NCBI GenBank assembly: GCA_964458275.1
Contig: CAYWIE010000014.1
Span: 1 to 53,641, forward strand
DNA from: HGM04593 sp964458275
GTDB lineage: Bacteria > Bacteroidota > Bacteroidia > Bacteroidales > Bacteroidaceae
DNA: 53,641 nt
Direction: 5' to 3'
Positions 1 through 9,010 of this stretch are shown piece after piece. Below the pieces are notes generated by a model. That model was not told the origin of the DNA and did no database searches. It was given only the letters and a program-made list of their open reading frames with translations. The translations under genes and the position numbers were made by a program. Position 1 is the first letter of the stretch, and the number at the start of each line of letters is the position of its first letter.

Positions 1-66
1 GAAGTCGTAATCCAAAATTATGACTGAAATACGACTAATTATGACTATCAAATGGAATTATAACTA

Positions 67-115
67 CAAAAGTAGCCAAACTCTTTGCTCAATCAAGGAA
101 TTTGGCTACTTTTGT
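67..115. terminator. perfect 14-bp inverted repeat, terminator-like
   Basis: The arms CAAAAGTAGCCAAA (67-80) and TTTGGCTACTTTTG (102-115) are perfectly complementary around a 21-nt loop. Each arm ends in a short A or T run. It could end a gene lying left of the window or be part of a mobile-element end; no neighbouring gene is visible to decide. Confidence 0.4.
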
Positions 116-334
116 ATCAGAGTTGTTTGATAAAGCATAACGCAGAAGATTGGTGCAATCCTACTGTCGCTAAATCGTTACCAACAACTTTCTACATAGC
201 GTTCGCTATTTGTGTATCAATCAGATACGGAATAATTGATTATCCAGGGCAAAGATATAAACAATTTTCAAAAGTTGTTTGAATTTTATTTTAATATATA
301 AGACGCTGTTTAAATTTTGTTTTGACAATATAGG

Positions 335-381
335 CTGCACTCACTGTAAACTTGTAAACAGGCTTACGTTTCGCTCCTTTG
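335..381 (+). repeat. diverged copy of the intergenic hairpin element
   Basis: It begins CTGCACTCACTGT and ends TTTCGCTCCTTTG, with an imperfect stem-loop between. This is the same order of parts as the two copies upstream of ssb (CTGCACTCGCTGT, stem-loop, TTTCGCTCGTTTG). The stem sequence differs but the flanks are conserved, so it is a member of a dispersed intergenic element. Confidence 0.5.
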
Positions 382-430
382 CACTGTCTCTTGAAATTGT
401 TTGTTTTTTTGTCGTTTCTATTCAATAAAA

Positions 431-465
431 GAGGAGGTTGCAGAGACACCATCTGCAACCTCCTC
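431..465 (-). terminator. intrinsic terminator of the nitronate monooxygenase gene
   Basis: A perfect 14-bp stem (431-444 with 452-465) with a 7-nt loop lies 27 nt past the stop codon of the minus-strand gene. Read on the minus strand it is followed by TTTTATT. Confidence 0.85.
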
Positions 466-491
466 TTCAGTTTTCTTGTGGCTTGCCGCTC

Positions 492-1568
492 TTATTGCTT
501 CTCGGCAAACTCCTTGTATTCTTTTCTGAGCGATTCCATAAGTTCTTTTACGCTGACAATCTTGTCGCATCTCCACGCGTTTGCACCACTGAAAGCATAT
601 CCGTGTTCCATACGTCCCTTGTAGGCATTGTACAGAGCAAGCATGATGCAGTATGGAGTCTTTTCTATGTCGCATGTCTTTAGGCAGTTGAATGCACATT
701 TCTTGGGTCGGCACAAGCCGTCAGCAACTTTTTCCAGAAATACGTTGCCTATGGCACGTCCGGGCAATCCCACAGGGCTTTGTATGATCCGTACATCCTC
801 TTTCCTTGAATTTATATATGTTTGTTTGAATGTCTCCGATGCGTCACACTCCTCGGTGGTAACGAAGCGTGTGCCCATCTGCACTGCGTCGGCACCCAAT
901 GAAAGGATTCTGTAGATGTCCTCGCCGCTGTATACGCCTCCACCTGCAATTATGGGGATGGTGCAGTTGTGCTGGTCGGCGAATTTCTTGACTTCTGCTA
1001 CAACCTGCGGAACTATGCTCTCAAGCGAAAAGTTCTCATCCTCTATCTGTTCGTGCTTGAATCCCAAATGTCCGCCTGCCTTCGGTCCTTCAACAACTAT
1101 TGCATCGGGAATATATTTGTATTCAGAATACCATTTTGTGCAGATAAGTTTTGCTGCACGTGCCGATGATACGATAGGCGCCAGTTTTGTGGTTGCTCCC
1201 TCTGTGAGGTACGACGGCAGGTTGAGCGGCAAGCCTGCGCCGGCAAATATAATGTCTACCTTCTCTTCTATGGCAGTCCTCACAAGTTCGGGGAAGTGTG
1301 AAAGGGCTACCATGATGTTTACTCCGATGATGCCCTTTGAGGCTTCGCGTGCTTTGCGTATCTCTTGACGCATTCCCCAAATGCCTGCTTCACTGTAATC
1401 GTGCGAATATTCGTTGTACAATACTCCAAGTCCGGCAGCCGAAATTACGCCGATGCCGCCTTCGTTGGCAACAGCTGATGCCAACCCCGACAAGGAAATT
1501 CCTACCCCCATTCCACCCTGGACAATAGGAGTGGTTGCTGTGAGGTTGCCAATTTTTAATGCTTTCAT
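492..1568 (-). CDS. nitronate monooxygenase (2-nitropropane dioxygenase family)
   Basis: This is a cytoplasmic FMN-dependent TIM-barrel oxidase of about 358 aa, related to nitronate monooxygenases and FabK-type proteins. Family motifs are visible: an N-terminal PIVQGGMGVGIS segment, IVVEGPKAGGHLG near the middle, then IIAGGGVYSG and LGADAVQMGTRFV, which form the phosphate-binding part of the barrel. The C-terminus has a cysteine-containing segment (CRPKKCAFNCLKTC) common in Bacteroidota and Clostridia homologues. The frame is open to 1616, but the ATG at 1568 starts at the conserved MKALKIGNL sequence and lies downstream of a good promoter. Family membership is clear. The substrate is not, since many members are annotated by similarity only. 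Confidence 0.9.
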   Translation of the reverse strand: MKALKIGNLTATTPIVQGGMGVGISLSGLASAVANEGGIGVISAAGLGVLYNEYSHDYSEAGIWGMRQEIRKAREASKGIIGVNIMVALSHFPELVRTAIEEKVDIIFAGAGLPLNLPSYLTEGATTKLAPIVSSARAAKLICTKWYSEYKYIPDAIVVEGPKAGGHLGFKHEQIEDENFSLESIVPQVVAEVKKFADQHNCTIPIIAGGGVYSGEDIYRILSLGADAVQMGTRFVTTEECDASETFKQTYINSRKEDVRIIQSPVGLPGRAIGNVFLEKVADGLCRPKKCAFNCLKTCDIEKTPYCIMLALYNAYKGRMEHGYAFSGANAWRCDKIVSVKELMESLRKEYKEFAEKQ

Positions 1569-1602
1569 ATATCTTGTATCTGTATAAATTAAATTCCGGG
1601 TG

Positions 1603-1633
1603 CAAAAATATTTCACCTTAGAATTTCTGCAAA
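1603..1633 (-). promoter_or_regulatory. Bacteroidota promoter for the nitronate monooxygenase gene
   Basis: On the minus strand the -7 box is TATTTTTG (1603-1610) and the -33 box is TTTG (1630-1633), with exactly 19 nt between. Transcription would start near 1596, about 28 nt before the ATG at 1568, supporting that start. Confidence 0.7.
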
Positions 1634-1735
1634 ATATATGTGCTGTAGCTATTCGGGAGTGGTAAAATACGGTATTATGGGGTGAATTACGCTATTTGGT
1701 GGCAAACTGTTTTGGAAATGACAATGGGGATTCTG

Positions 1736-3178
1736 TTATAATATGGGTGAGAATAGCCTTGCGACAGATTCCCTGAGCCGTTGCGGCAGGTTGCGTTGCT
1801 CCTTGATTTCTCTGTATGTCAGTTGCCGGCAGTTGCGCATGTCGTTCATGAATATGGCTTTCAGTTTGCGGGCTATGTTCTCGTCATATACAAACGTGTT
1901 TATCTCGAAATTGCACTCGAAACTCCTGAAGTCGATGTTTGCCGAACCTATCGAACAGAGCATGTCGTCGCTGACGAGCATCTTTGAGTGCAGAAAGCCT
2001 TTCCGGTAGAGATATACTTTTACTCCTGCCGACATTACATCGGCAAGATATGAACGGGATGCGTGCTGCGTAATCATATTGTCGCTCTCCTCAGGTATCA
2101 TAATCCTTACATCGGCTCCGGCAAGGGCGAGGTTGAGAATGGAGGTGAGCACATAGTCGCTTGGCATGAAGTAGGGTGTCTGTATATAAAGGTAGTCGCG
2201 AGTACATGAAATGGCGTATGCCATCCCCTGCAGCATTTCGCGCCATTTGCCTATCGGGTTCGATGACACTGTCTGGGTGAGTGTCCTGCCGTCAGTTTCT
2301 GCCGGCGGGTAGTATCTCGACCCGCTTATGAGCGAACGGTCGACAAAGTACCAGTCTACAAGGAACGAAGTCTGCATGCCATAGACTGCCTCGCCGCAGG
2401 CGTAAAGCATGATGTCGCGCCATTCACCCCGCTTGCCGCCATCAATGTAGCGGTCTGCCACATTCATGCCGCCGATGAAAGCTTTTTTGCCGTCTATAAT
2501 CACAAGCTTGCGATGGTTGCGGTAATTGACTTTGCTTGGCGAGAAGGGTGTGCGAATCTTAAGAAAGGCTTTGACATACATGCCTGCACAGCGCATTTCC
2601 TCGAAGAACTCCTCTCTTGTAGTCCAGCAGCCTACATCGTCGTAGATAAGACGCACTTCTATGCCTTCAGCCGCCTTTGCCATGAGTGCATTGCGTACTT
2701 TGTGCCCAATCTCGTCGTCGCTGAATATGTAGAATTGTATATGTATATGGTCCTTCGCCTGCTCTATTTCTTCTATCAGACGGCCGAAGAATTCTTTGCC
2801 GTCCGATATTATCCCGATTTCGCTTTTTTCGGTGGGATAGGCATCGGCAATATTTTCAAAGAATTGTATCAGCCGGGAGTATTTTTCGGGTATTCCAAGC
2901 TGCTTCTCGCAATGAGTGTGCATGAGAAGGCTCTTTTTCTGTATCTGAGTGAGAAAGCGGCGGCCAATGAGACGCCTGCGCCGGTTGTCTCTGCCGAACA
3001 TCAAGTATATTATTATTCCGATGAACGGAAACGAAAGTATCACCATGACCCATGTCATTGTCTTGATGGGTATGCGGTTGTTCAGCACTACGTGGAACGA
3101 AGTGACGATTGCTGCTATCATATATATCCAATAGAGGCAACTGATGATTTCTTGGAATGTTATTGTGTCGGGATACAT
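1736..3178 (-). CDS. cls: cardiolipin synthase
   Basis: This membrane enzyme condenses phosphatidylglycerol molecules into cardiolipin. At 480 aa it has the usual length. Two N-terminal hydrophobic helices (about residues 12-31 and 42-61) are followed by two phospholipase-D HKD motifs: H222-R-K224 with D229 (HRKLVIIDG, then FIGGMN), and H397-S-K399 (HSKMLVSD, then IGSANID). Both catalytic histidines and lysines are present, so the enzyme looks intact. The gene stands alone with its own promoter upstream. Confidence 0.95.
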   Translation of the reverse strand: MYPDTITFQEIISCLYWIYMIAAIVTSFHVVLNNRIPIKTMTWVMVILSFPFIGIIIYLMFGRDNRRRRLIGRRFLTQIQKKSLLMHTHCEKQLGIPEKYSRLIQFFENIADAYPTEKSEIGIISDGKEFFGRLIEEIEQAKDHIHIQFYIFSDDEIGHKVRNALMAKAAEGIEVRLIYDDVGCWTTREEFFEEMRCAGMYVKAFLKIRTPFSPSKVNYRNHRKLVIIDGKKAFIGGMNVADRYIDGGKRGEWRDIMLYACGEAVYGMQTSFLVDWYFVDRSLISGSRYYPPAETDGRTLTQTVSSNPIGKWREMLQGMAYAISCTRDYLYIQTPYFMPSDYVLTSILNLALAGADVRIMIPEESDNMITQHASRSYLADVMSAGVKVYLYRKGFLHSKMLVSDDMLCSIGSANIDFRSFECNFEINTFVYDENIARKLKAIFMNDMRNCRQLTYREIKEQRNLPQRLRESVARLFSPIL

Positions 3179-3209
3179 AGCATCGTTTGCTTAAATCGAA
3201 TTTCTCAGG

Positions 3210-3240
3210 CGAAAGTAGTTAATTTTTTGAATTAAAGCAA
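3210..3240 (-). promoter_or_regulatory. promoter for cls
   Basis: On the minus strand the -7 box is TACTTTCG (3210-3217, one mismatch to TAnnTTTG). The -33 box is TTGC (3237-3240), with a 19-nt spacer. The start codon is 32 nt downstream of the -7 box. Confidence 0.55.
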
Positions 3241-3323
3241 TCATAATCAGGCATACTTTGCCACAGAGGCTATACGCTGGAAAAAAACAGTTGGAATTGT
3301 TTTTATTTGCTGTTGAATTGAGC

Positions 3324-3331
3324 TATCTTTG
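3324..3331 (+). promoter_or_regulatory. -7 promoter box for the glycosyltransferase gene
   Basis: TATCTTTG is a perfect TAnnTTTG. The only -33 candidate at correct spacing is TTTT (3301-3304, 19-nt spacer), which is weak. The implied leader of over 100 nt contains the 16-bp tandem repeat at 3375-3406. Confidence 0.5.
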
Positions 3332-3374
3332 CAATAATTTTGAAAAATTTACGTTATCTGAATATACTGCTTCC

Positions 3375-3406
3375 AAGTATTATAATGTGTAAGTATTATA
3401 ATGTGT
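3375..3406 (+). repeat. two perfect tandem copies of a 16-bp unit
   Basis: AAGTATTATAATGTGT occurs at 3375-3390 and again at 3391-3406 with no mismatch. It lies in the presumed 5' leader of the glycosyltransferase gene, 38 nt before its ATG. The repeat may be a regulator site or a recent slippage duplication. Confidence 0.85.
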
Positions 3407-3444
3407 AACAGTCGCAGTAGTAGATTGTTTTTGATAAAGCTGCA

Positions 3445-4644
3445 ATGAAAATATTATTTTTGACAGATAATTTCCCGCCCGAAGTGAATGCGCCTGCAAC
3501 ACGCACATTGGAGCATTGCAAGGAGTGGGTAAAGTCGGGACATGATGTTACTGTAATAACATGCTTTCCGAATTATCCTACAGGTATAGTTTATCCCGGC
3601 TACAAGAACTCTCTGTATAAGGTAGAGAGCATGGCAGGTATAAAGGTGGTTCGTGTGTGGAGCTATATGGCTGCAAATAAAGGTTTTATCAAGCGCATAG
3701 CTGACTACGTCAGTTTCTCAGTTACTTCATTCATTGCCGGCTTGTTTCAAAAGTGCGATATTATAGTTGCAACATCTCCCCAATTCTTTACTGCACTTTC
3801 GGGACGTACGCTGCATTTCTTCAAACGCAAGCCCTGGATTATGGAGGTGCGGGATTTGTGGCCCGATTCCATAAAGGCTGTCGGAGCAATGAAGGAGAGT
3901 GTAGTCCTTAAATATTTTTCCAAAGAAGAAATATGGTGTTACCGTTCTGCTGACAAGATTGTTGTTGTTACAGAGTCTTTCAAACGTGAGATAGTCAAGA
4001 AAGGCATCCCTGCCGAAAAGATTTCTGTTGTGAAGAACGGTGCGAATACCGAACTTTTCCGCCCGCAGGAGAAACCGAAAGACTTGATCGAAAAGTATAA
4101 GTTGGAGGGCAAACGTATATTGGGATATGTCGGTACATTGGGAATGTCGCATAAAATTGATTTCCTCATCGATTGTGTCAAGGGATTGGACGATTATATA
4201 CTGATGATATTGGGTGACGGCGCCGAAAGGGATAATATAAAGGCAAAGATTGAGACGGAGAATGTGAAGAATGTGATTCTTGTCGATGCTGTCCCAAAGT
4301 GCGAAGTAGTAAAATATGTGGCATTGCAGGACGCTGCATTGATAAACCTCCGTCGTACTCCTTTGTTTACGACTGTCATCCCGTCAAAAATATTCGAGAC
4401 TGCATCCATGCGTATCCCGATTCTCTTGGGCGTTGATGGAGAAGCACGCGAAATGATTGAGAAATTTGGAGCTGGTCTCTATTATGAGCCGGAGAATAGA
4501 GAGGATTTCCTCGAAAAACTCGAAAAGCTTTTCTCTTCAGAAGATATTTATAATGCTTGCCGTGAGGGTGGCAGCAAACTTGCAGAAACATACGACAGAA
4601 AGCGTTTGGCACAGGATATGTTGAATATTATAAAGTCTGTCTGA
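3445..4644 (+). CDS. GT4-family glycosyltransferase, WbuB-like
   Basis: This 399-aa GT-B fold enzyme transfers a sugar from a nucleotide donor during surface polysaccharide synthesis. The N-terminus (MKILFLTDNFPPEVNAPATR) with FPNYPTGIVYPGY and WSYMAANKGFIKR is characteristic of WbuB-type fucosamine and related transferases. The C-terminal donor-binding half contains RILGYVGTLG, MILGDGAERD and the acidic segment PSKIFETAS. No secretion signal is seen, so it acts at the cytoplasmic face of the inner membrane. No other polysaccharide gene is adjacent, so acceptor and sugar cannot be inferred. Confidence 0.9.
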   Translation: MKILFLTDNFPPEVNAPATRTLEHCKEWVKSGHDVTVITCFPNYPTGIVYPGYKNSLYKVESMAGIKVVRVWSYMAANKGFIKRIADYVSFSVTSFIAGLFQKCDIIVATSPQFFTALSGRTLHFFKRKPWIMEVRDLWPDSIKAVGAMKESVVLKYFSKEEIWCYRSADKIVVVTESFKREIVKKGIPAEKISVVKNGANTELFRPQEKPKDLIEKYKLEGKRILGYVGTLGMSHKIDFLIDCVKGLDDYILMILGDGAERDNIKAKIETENVKNVILVDAVPKCEVVKYVALQDAALINLRRTPLFTTVIPSKIFETASMRIPILLGVDGEAREMIEKFGAGLYYEPENREDFLEKLEKLFSSEDIYNACREGGSKLAETYDRKRLAQDMLNIIKSV

Positions 4645-4656
4645 ACAGCCCCGTAT

Positions 4657-4700
4657 ATGATTCAGGCGTGCAAAAAGCAGTTTTTGCACGCCTGAATCAT
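4657..4700. terminator. 20-bp perfect palindrome, bidirectional terminator
   Basis: The arms 4657-4676 and 4681-4700 pair perfectly around a 4-nt loop, and each arm carries an A5/T5 run at the loop side. It lies between convergent genes (stops at 4644 and 4712) and probably ends both transcripts. Confidence 0.75.
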
Positions 4701-4711
4701 AACTTATGCCG

Positions 4712-5818
4712 CTACTTCCTGAAAAGGTTTATTCCTGAGTATATGTTCACCACTCCGAATCCGTTGACTATGGATATAGTGCTGCGGTGATAGGTGTATG
4801 TGTGAGACACTACAGATGCTCCAATAAAAAAGCGGCTGTTGTTGTATACTATGGCAGCGCGCGATATAAGGTCGGCATTGATGTTCTTGAAAATCGAACG
4901 GTCTTCGTCGGTGTTTATCCTTGAGCGCTTATATCCTATTGCCGGAGTCAGGGAAATGTTTGCCAGGCAGTTTTTTGCGAACACCCAGTTGTAGGAATAT
5001 CCGGCACTTATGCTATAATCGTGATATTTTATGCGGTTGAAATTCATCGACGGGGTCATCGCCACTTTTATGTTGTTGTCGAATTTGGAGGCGTCAAGGT
5101 GAAACGATTGGCGCGAGTAGCTGAATCCGAGCAGGAATGAGCCGCAGCTTATTCTCTGGTTGGTGCTTTGACTGTATGCGGCAGGGTAGGAGAAGCGTTT
5201 GTTGTTAAATATGTAGTAGAGGTTTATTCCGCTCTGTTCCACTGATATTCCGTCGAAATGTTGACCGTGCGGGACTATCTCTGCGCCGCTGACCGGGTCT
5301 TCGAATCCCGACAGCTTGCGTATTCTGAAGTTGTCGCCTGTTTTCCGGTGAAACACGTCTATTCCTACTTTAGATGTGTAGAAGCTGAAGTTCCAGTCGT
5401 TTTTTGTGTTCTGTCTGTCGAGGTCGAACGACCATCCGAGGAAAATCCACTTCCAGCCGACATAAAGTCCGAGTTTGTTGCGTGTGTCGGGTGAAAGGCT
5501 TATGCTTTGCGAACTGTTTCTTGCCGAGAACCTGTAATACTCGTAACAGTTGCTGTATTGCGCCATAAAGGTCCATTTGAAGAGGTTGGGAGTGATGTAG
5601 CGTGCGTCTTTCGTGTCTAAGTGCTTGTCGATTGCTTGGTTTGTATATTTTATTCCTTTATGGGTGTATTCTATGATGTAGCCGGGGTATTTAAGTATGC
5701 CGAGCGAATCTATCGGGGTAAGATTTTGCGACAATAGCTCAATTGCCGACATGAGAATGATTATAATCGTTGCCGGCAATCTTTTTGTATTCAATATTTT
5801 ATGTGCGCTGTATCTCAT
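4712..5818 (-). CDS. DUF4421 family outer-membrane barrel protein
   Basis: The 368-aa product resembles DUF4421 proteins, which are restricted to Bacteroidota and have no assigned role. It has an N-terminal hydrophobic segment (about residues 14-30) ending before the mature ECM-facing sequence. Amphipathic beta-strand-like segments follow, rich in Tyr, Phe and Ser and typical of a beta-barrel. Recognisable parts are GLYVGWKWIFLGWSFDL, RKLSGFEDP, and NLYYIFNNKRFSYPAAYSQS. It is the last gene of the minus-strand envelope operon, 47 nt after the Gfo/Idh gene. Function unknown. Confidence 0.75.
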   Translation of the reverse strand: MRYSAHKILNTKRLPATIIIILMSAIELLSQNLTPIDSLGILKYPGYIIEYTHKGIKYTNQAIDKHLDTKDARYITPNLFKWTFMAQYSNCYEYYRFSARNSSQSISLSPDTRNKLGLYVGWKWIFLGWSFDLDRQNTKNDWNFSFYTSKVGIDVFHRKTGDNFRIRKLSGFEDPVSGAEIVPHGQHFDGISVEQSGINLYYIFNNKRFSYPAAYSQSTNQRISCGSFLLGFSYSRQSFHLDASKFDNNIKVAMTPSMNFNRIKYHDYSISAGYSYNWVFAKNCLANISLTPAIGYKRSRINTDEDRSIFKNINADLISRAAIVYNNSRFFIGASVVSHTYTYHRSTISIVNGFGVVNIYSGINLFRK

Positions 5819-5865
5819 TTATATACAGCACGTTTTTGTATTGCAGATTGTTTTGTCGCAGGTTC

Positions 5866-6846
5866 TTATATTATTTTTCCTAATATCTTGTCCATTACCC
5901 AATTGGTAGGGGTGGCGCTTACACTGTCGCATGTGCATACTCCTTTTTGTTGCAGGTGTTCTACAATGTTTTTTATCAGCGGCAGCTGCACATAAAGTGG
6001 GTTTGGTACCTGAATCTCTTCGTAGCCGTCGCTGCTGTGCAGTTTGATGGGCTCGAATGTAAATACCGAGAATTTTATGCTGCCTTGACTGCCGAAGATT
6101 TCTATGTGGTCTTCGCGTGCCGATTCGTGGGCAACAAAGCACCATGAGCCGGAACCGGGAATGCCGGTCTCGAACTTGAAACAGGCACTTACCGTATCTT
6201 CTGCCTTGTAGAGCCCGTCACGGTTAGTGGAGTAGCCTTCGGCGTATAGTATGCAGCCGAACATCTCCTGCAACAGGTCGAGCTGGTGCGGCGCAAGGTC
6301 ATAGAAGTATCCGCCGCCGGCAATGTCGGGAATTACTCGCCAGGGCAGGTTGCTGCGGTTGAAGTCGAGGTCGCGCGGGGGAACGGCGAAGCGTATCTGC
6401 ACGTTGAGTATCTTTCCTATGCGTGGCAGCAGCTCGCGTACCTTGTTGAAGTAGGGAAGATAACGGCGGTAGTAGGCTACGAAACAGGGTACTCCGGTCT
6501 CTTGTGATATGCGGTTTATGCGGGTGCAGTCTTCGTAGTTGGCTGCAAGCGGTTTTTCGACATATACAGGTTTGCCTGCCTTCATCGACATTATAGCGTA
6601 TGTTGCATGCGACGATGGCGGGGTTGCAATGTATACTGCATTAACTTCGGGGTCATCTATCAGTTCTTGTGCGTCTGTATACCACTTGGATATGCGGTTG
6701 CGTTTGGCGTAGGCTTTTGTCTTTTCTTTGTCGCGTCCCATCACTGCCACTACAGTGGACTCTTTCACGCAGTTGAATGCCGGACCGCTCTTCTTTTCAG
6801 TTGCTTCGCCGCAGCCAATGAAGCCCCATTTTATTATCTTGTTCAT
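5866..6846 (-). CDS. Gfo/Idh/MocA family NAD(P)-dependent oxidoreductase
   Basis: This soluble 326-aa protein has the Rossmann dinucleotide motif GFIGCG at residues 8-13, the conserved EKP at 97-99 and a C-terminal alpha/beta domain with DLAPHQLD. Members oxidise or reduce sugars, inositols or related cyclic alcohols using NAD(P). No twin-arginine or other signal is present, so it is cytoplasmic. The gene starts 6 nt after the porin stop and is surely co-transcribed with it. That context hints at a nutrient-linked role, but the substrate cannot be read from the sequence. Confidence 0.9.
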   Translation of the reverse strand: MNKIIKWGFIGCGEATEKKSGPAFNCVKESTVVAVMGRDKEKTKAYAKRNRISKWYTDAQELIDDPEVNAVYIATPPSSHATYAIMSMKAGKPVYVEKPLAANYEDCTRINRISQETGVPCFVAYYRRYLPYFNKVRELLPRIGKILNVQIRFAVPPRDLDFNRSNLPWRVIPDIAGGGYFYDLAPHQLDLLQEMFGCILYAEGYSTNRDGLYKAEDTVSACFKFETGIPGSGSWCFVAHESAREDHIEIFGSQGSIKFSVFTFEPIKLHSSDGYEEIQVPNPLYVQLPLIKNIVEHLQQKGVCTCDSVSATPTNWVMDKILGKII

Positions 6847-6852
6847 ATAGCT

Positions 6853-9000
6853 TTAGTTATAAAAATTCCACGATAGTCCGAACCATAGAGCTTTGGGGCT
6901 TATGGGGTAGTGGGGGGCAAGGAAGTATCTCATATTGCCTGTTCCCTCGTTTATGTGATGGTACATCACGTAGAAGCGTGTCTGCTTCAGCAGGAAGTTG
7001 GCATAAATGTTTGCTATGGGGTAGTTGCCTATTTCTATCTTGTCCGATTGGTTCTGTTGGTAGAACTGTCCGAGAGCGGGTGAATAGTCGGGGGCGTAAT
7101 ACGAACTGAAATAACGTACATCGGCGCCAAGTTCTGTGTTGAGTACCTTTGCAATCTTGAACTTGATGTAGAGGTTGGCATATGCGTTGAACGCGGGGAG
7201 CGGTAGTGCTGCCTTGTCGCTGCTGTTCTGGTAGGTAAGCTCTGTGTCAAGGTGCAGTATGCCCATCTTGAAGTCTTGGTTGAGTGTGGCAGATATAACC
7301 TGTATGTTGCTGCTTTCCTGTGCAACGGCAATTCTGTTCAGGTAGCCGTTTCCGGCTGCATTGGGAATGGACCTGTTTGCCAAATAGGTATAGTCTTTTA
7401 TCGTTTCTATTCCGGCTGTCAGCCTGGTGCGCAAACGTTCTATTCCGGCTGTGGCTTCTACGCGTGTGCGGAATTCCTTGTTCAGGTCTTTGTCCCACCA
7501 GAAGTGTTCGGAGTGGTAGTGCCTGAAGTAGAAAGAGGGGTTGCTGTTCTTGATGAATGCTTTTGCTTTAACATAGACATTCTCTTTCAGCAGATTGACA
7601 TCGAGCCGTGCATCTGCTTCGAGGAGGAACGAACCGAGATCTTCGCCTGCTATTGCCGTTTCGCCACGCAGCTTGTAGTTGAGGTGCTTGCCATTGCTGC
7701 GTTGCAGTATTCCGCCGATACTCAGTGTGTATTCGTTTGTCTTTGAGAGTGTTTCTGCGGGACTGCCGGGCAGCGTGTCGGGCAGTGTATAGCGGTTGTA
7801 GTCGTATGTAGCGTATGCGGTGAGTCCTGCGACAGCCCATTTGTTGAAGCCTTCGAGCAGTGATACGCCTATGGTGTTCTTTATGTTCAGGTTCTTGGTC
7901 TTGTCAATGGAGTCATAAGGGAGGAATGTGTCGGCGTAGTAGTTTTTAGGCTGTTGGTAGTTTATGAAGCTTCTTGTGTCTTGCTCAAGCTTGAAAGTGT
8001 GGCTGAAGCGTGCTATGGGGACAAACTTGTATGCGACCGCTTCCTCTTCGGCAGGCTTTGTTTTCAATGTGTCTGTGGCAACAGCGTTCATGGCTGTGGT
8101 GTCTGTTGCTGCTTTCGTCTCTGTAGGTTCAGCCTGCACTTCACGTGTGGCGCCGAGATTGAAGTTGTGGGTGAGGAAGAGCGAATAGGCTTCGTTGCGG
8201 TTCCAGGTCTTGCTGAAGTGTACGGGAATGTCGTCGGTACCGAAGTTCTTGTTTCCGGCATCGGTCTTTTCGGGGTTGGTGATGTATTCGTCATCAGTGA
8301 TTCCGCCGTTTTCGGCAAGCTTTATGTGGTCGCGTGTGGCGAGCATGTAGAGCGAGTATTTGTCGCTTCTGTAGTATGTGTAGAGACCGAACTTTGTGAA
8401 TGCTGTAGATTGGCTGTCATATCTGCCGCGTCCGTACAGGTAGTCGAAGAGGAATCCTGCTCCGAACTTCTTTCCTGCATTTGTGGCAAAGTAGGCTCTG
8501 AAACGGTCGTCGCCGGTAATTTTGTCGCCCGACTCGTTGTAGCTTAGGTTTGTGTATGGCGACTTTGTGTCGGTGAAGTAGAATTTGTCAATTGGGGTGA
8601 CGAAATAGTCGTAGGGTTTCAGGAAGTTGAATTCGGGCAATGCCTTGCGGTGAAAGAATATTCTTGACAGGCGTGGAGAACCCATGTTGCCGAGATAGTT
8701 GTACTCTCCGTTCATGCCGTCTGTGCAGTGCCAGTTCTGGTATAGATGCTGCAGGGTGTCGGCATTGACGGGGATAACCTCTCCCAATAGTTCGTCTATA
8801 TGCCATTGGCGTATCTCCTGGGGCACGTTAAGTTCGGTCTTGGTGCTGTCGCGGTGGCTCTTTCTGAAAGGGCTGTATACAGCTCCGCCACCGAAGCCCG
8901 TTTCGTTTGTGCCTCTTTCAATGTTGTCGTTTATTCCTTGCGCCCAAAGTTGGGTTGGGAGTATGAGCAGTGCGATTATGTATGTAATTGTCTTTTTCAT
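6853..9000 (-). CDS. putative porin (Porin_10 family)
   Basis: The 715-aa product begins with a typical signal peptide (residues 1-20, ending LWAQ). It matches the Bacteroidota putative-porin family, with an N-terminal plug-like region (IRQWHID, YNYLGNMGSPRLSRIFFHR, FLKPYDYFVTP) followed by many alternating beta-strands. It ends in aromatic-rich WFGLSWNFYN, a C-terminal strand typical for BAM insertion. A low-complexity Thr/Ala/Glu segment near residues 280-310 is probably a surface or periplasmic loop. It lies 10 nt downstream of a 56-aa membrane protein gene. Substrate unknown. Confidence 0.85.
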   Translation of the reverse strand: MKKTITYIIALLILPTQLWAQGINDNIERGTNETGFGGGAVYSPFRKSHRDSTKTELNVPQEIRQWHIDELLGEVIPVNADTLQHLYQNWHCTDGMNGEYNYLGNMGSPRLSRIFFHRKALPEFNFLKPYDYFVTPIDKFYFTDTKSPYTNLSYNESGDKITGDDRFRAYFATNAGKKFGAGFLFDYLYGRGRYDSQSTAFTKFGLYTYYRSDKYSLYMLATRDHIKLAENGGITDDEYITNPEKTDAGNKNFGTDDIPVHFSKTWNRNEAYSLFLTHNFNLGATREVQAEPTETKAATDTTAMNAVATDTLKTKPAEEEAVAYKFVPIARFSHTFKLEQDTRSFINYQQPKNYYADTFLPYDSIDKTKNLNIKNTIGVSLLEGFNKWAVAGLTAYATYDYNRYTLPDTLPGSPAETLSKTNEYTLSIGGILQRSNGKHLNYKLRGETAIAGEDLGSFLLEADARLDVNLLKENVYVKAKAFIKNSNPSFYFRHYHSEHFWWDKDLNKEFRTRVEATAGIERLRTRLTAGIETIKDYTYLANRSIPNAAGNGYLNRIAVAQESSNIQVISATLNQDFKMGILHLDTELTYQNSSDKAALPLPAFNAYANLYIKFKIAKVLNTELGADVRYFSSYYAPDYSPALGQFYQQNQSDKIEIGNYPIANIYANFLLKQTRFYVMYHHINEGTGNMRYFLAPHYPISPKALWFGLSWNFYN

Positions 9001-9010
9001 CAGTGGTGTA

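Larger units (their letters stand above)
1..416. other. gene-poor left edge
   Basis: I see no convincing gene in this AT-rich stretch. The only open frame of note (85-282, plus) has no family resemblance and lies across an inverted repeat. The stretch does hold that inverted repeat at 67-115, a diverged copy at 335-381 of the hairpin element found before ssb, and the words GTTGTTTGAATTTT (near 277-290) and CTGTTTAAATTTTG (near 306-319). Similar words occur at the ends of the fold-back element near 46441-46636. A TATCTTTG box on the minus strand (250-257) has no good -33 partner and no gene behind it. Confidence 0.5.

Noticed and set aside
85..282. 65-aa plus-strand open frame at the left edge
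   Set aside because: It starts inside the loop of the 67-115 inverted repeat, has no promoter or recognisable family, and an unusual composition for this genome.
7954..8547. 197-aa plus-strand frame inside the porin gene
   Set aside because: It is a Val/Cys-rich antisense shadow of the porin coding sequence.
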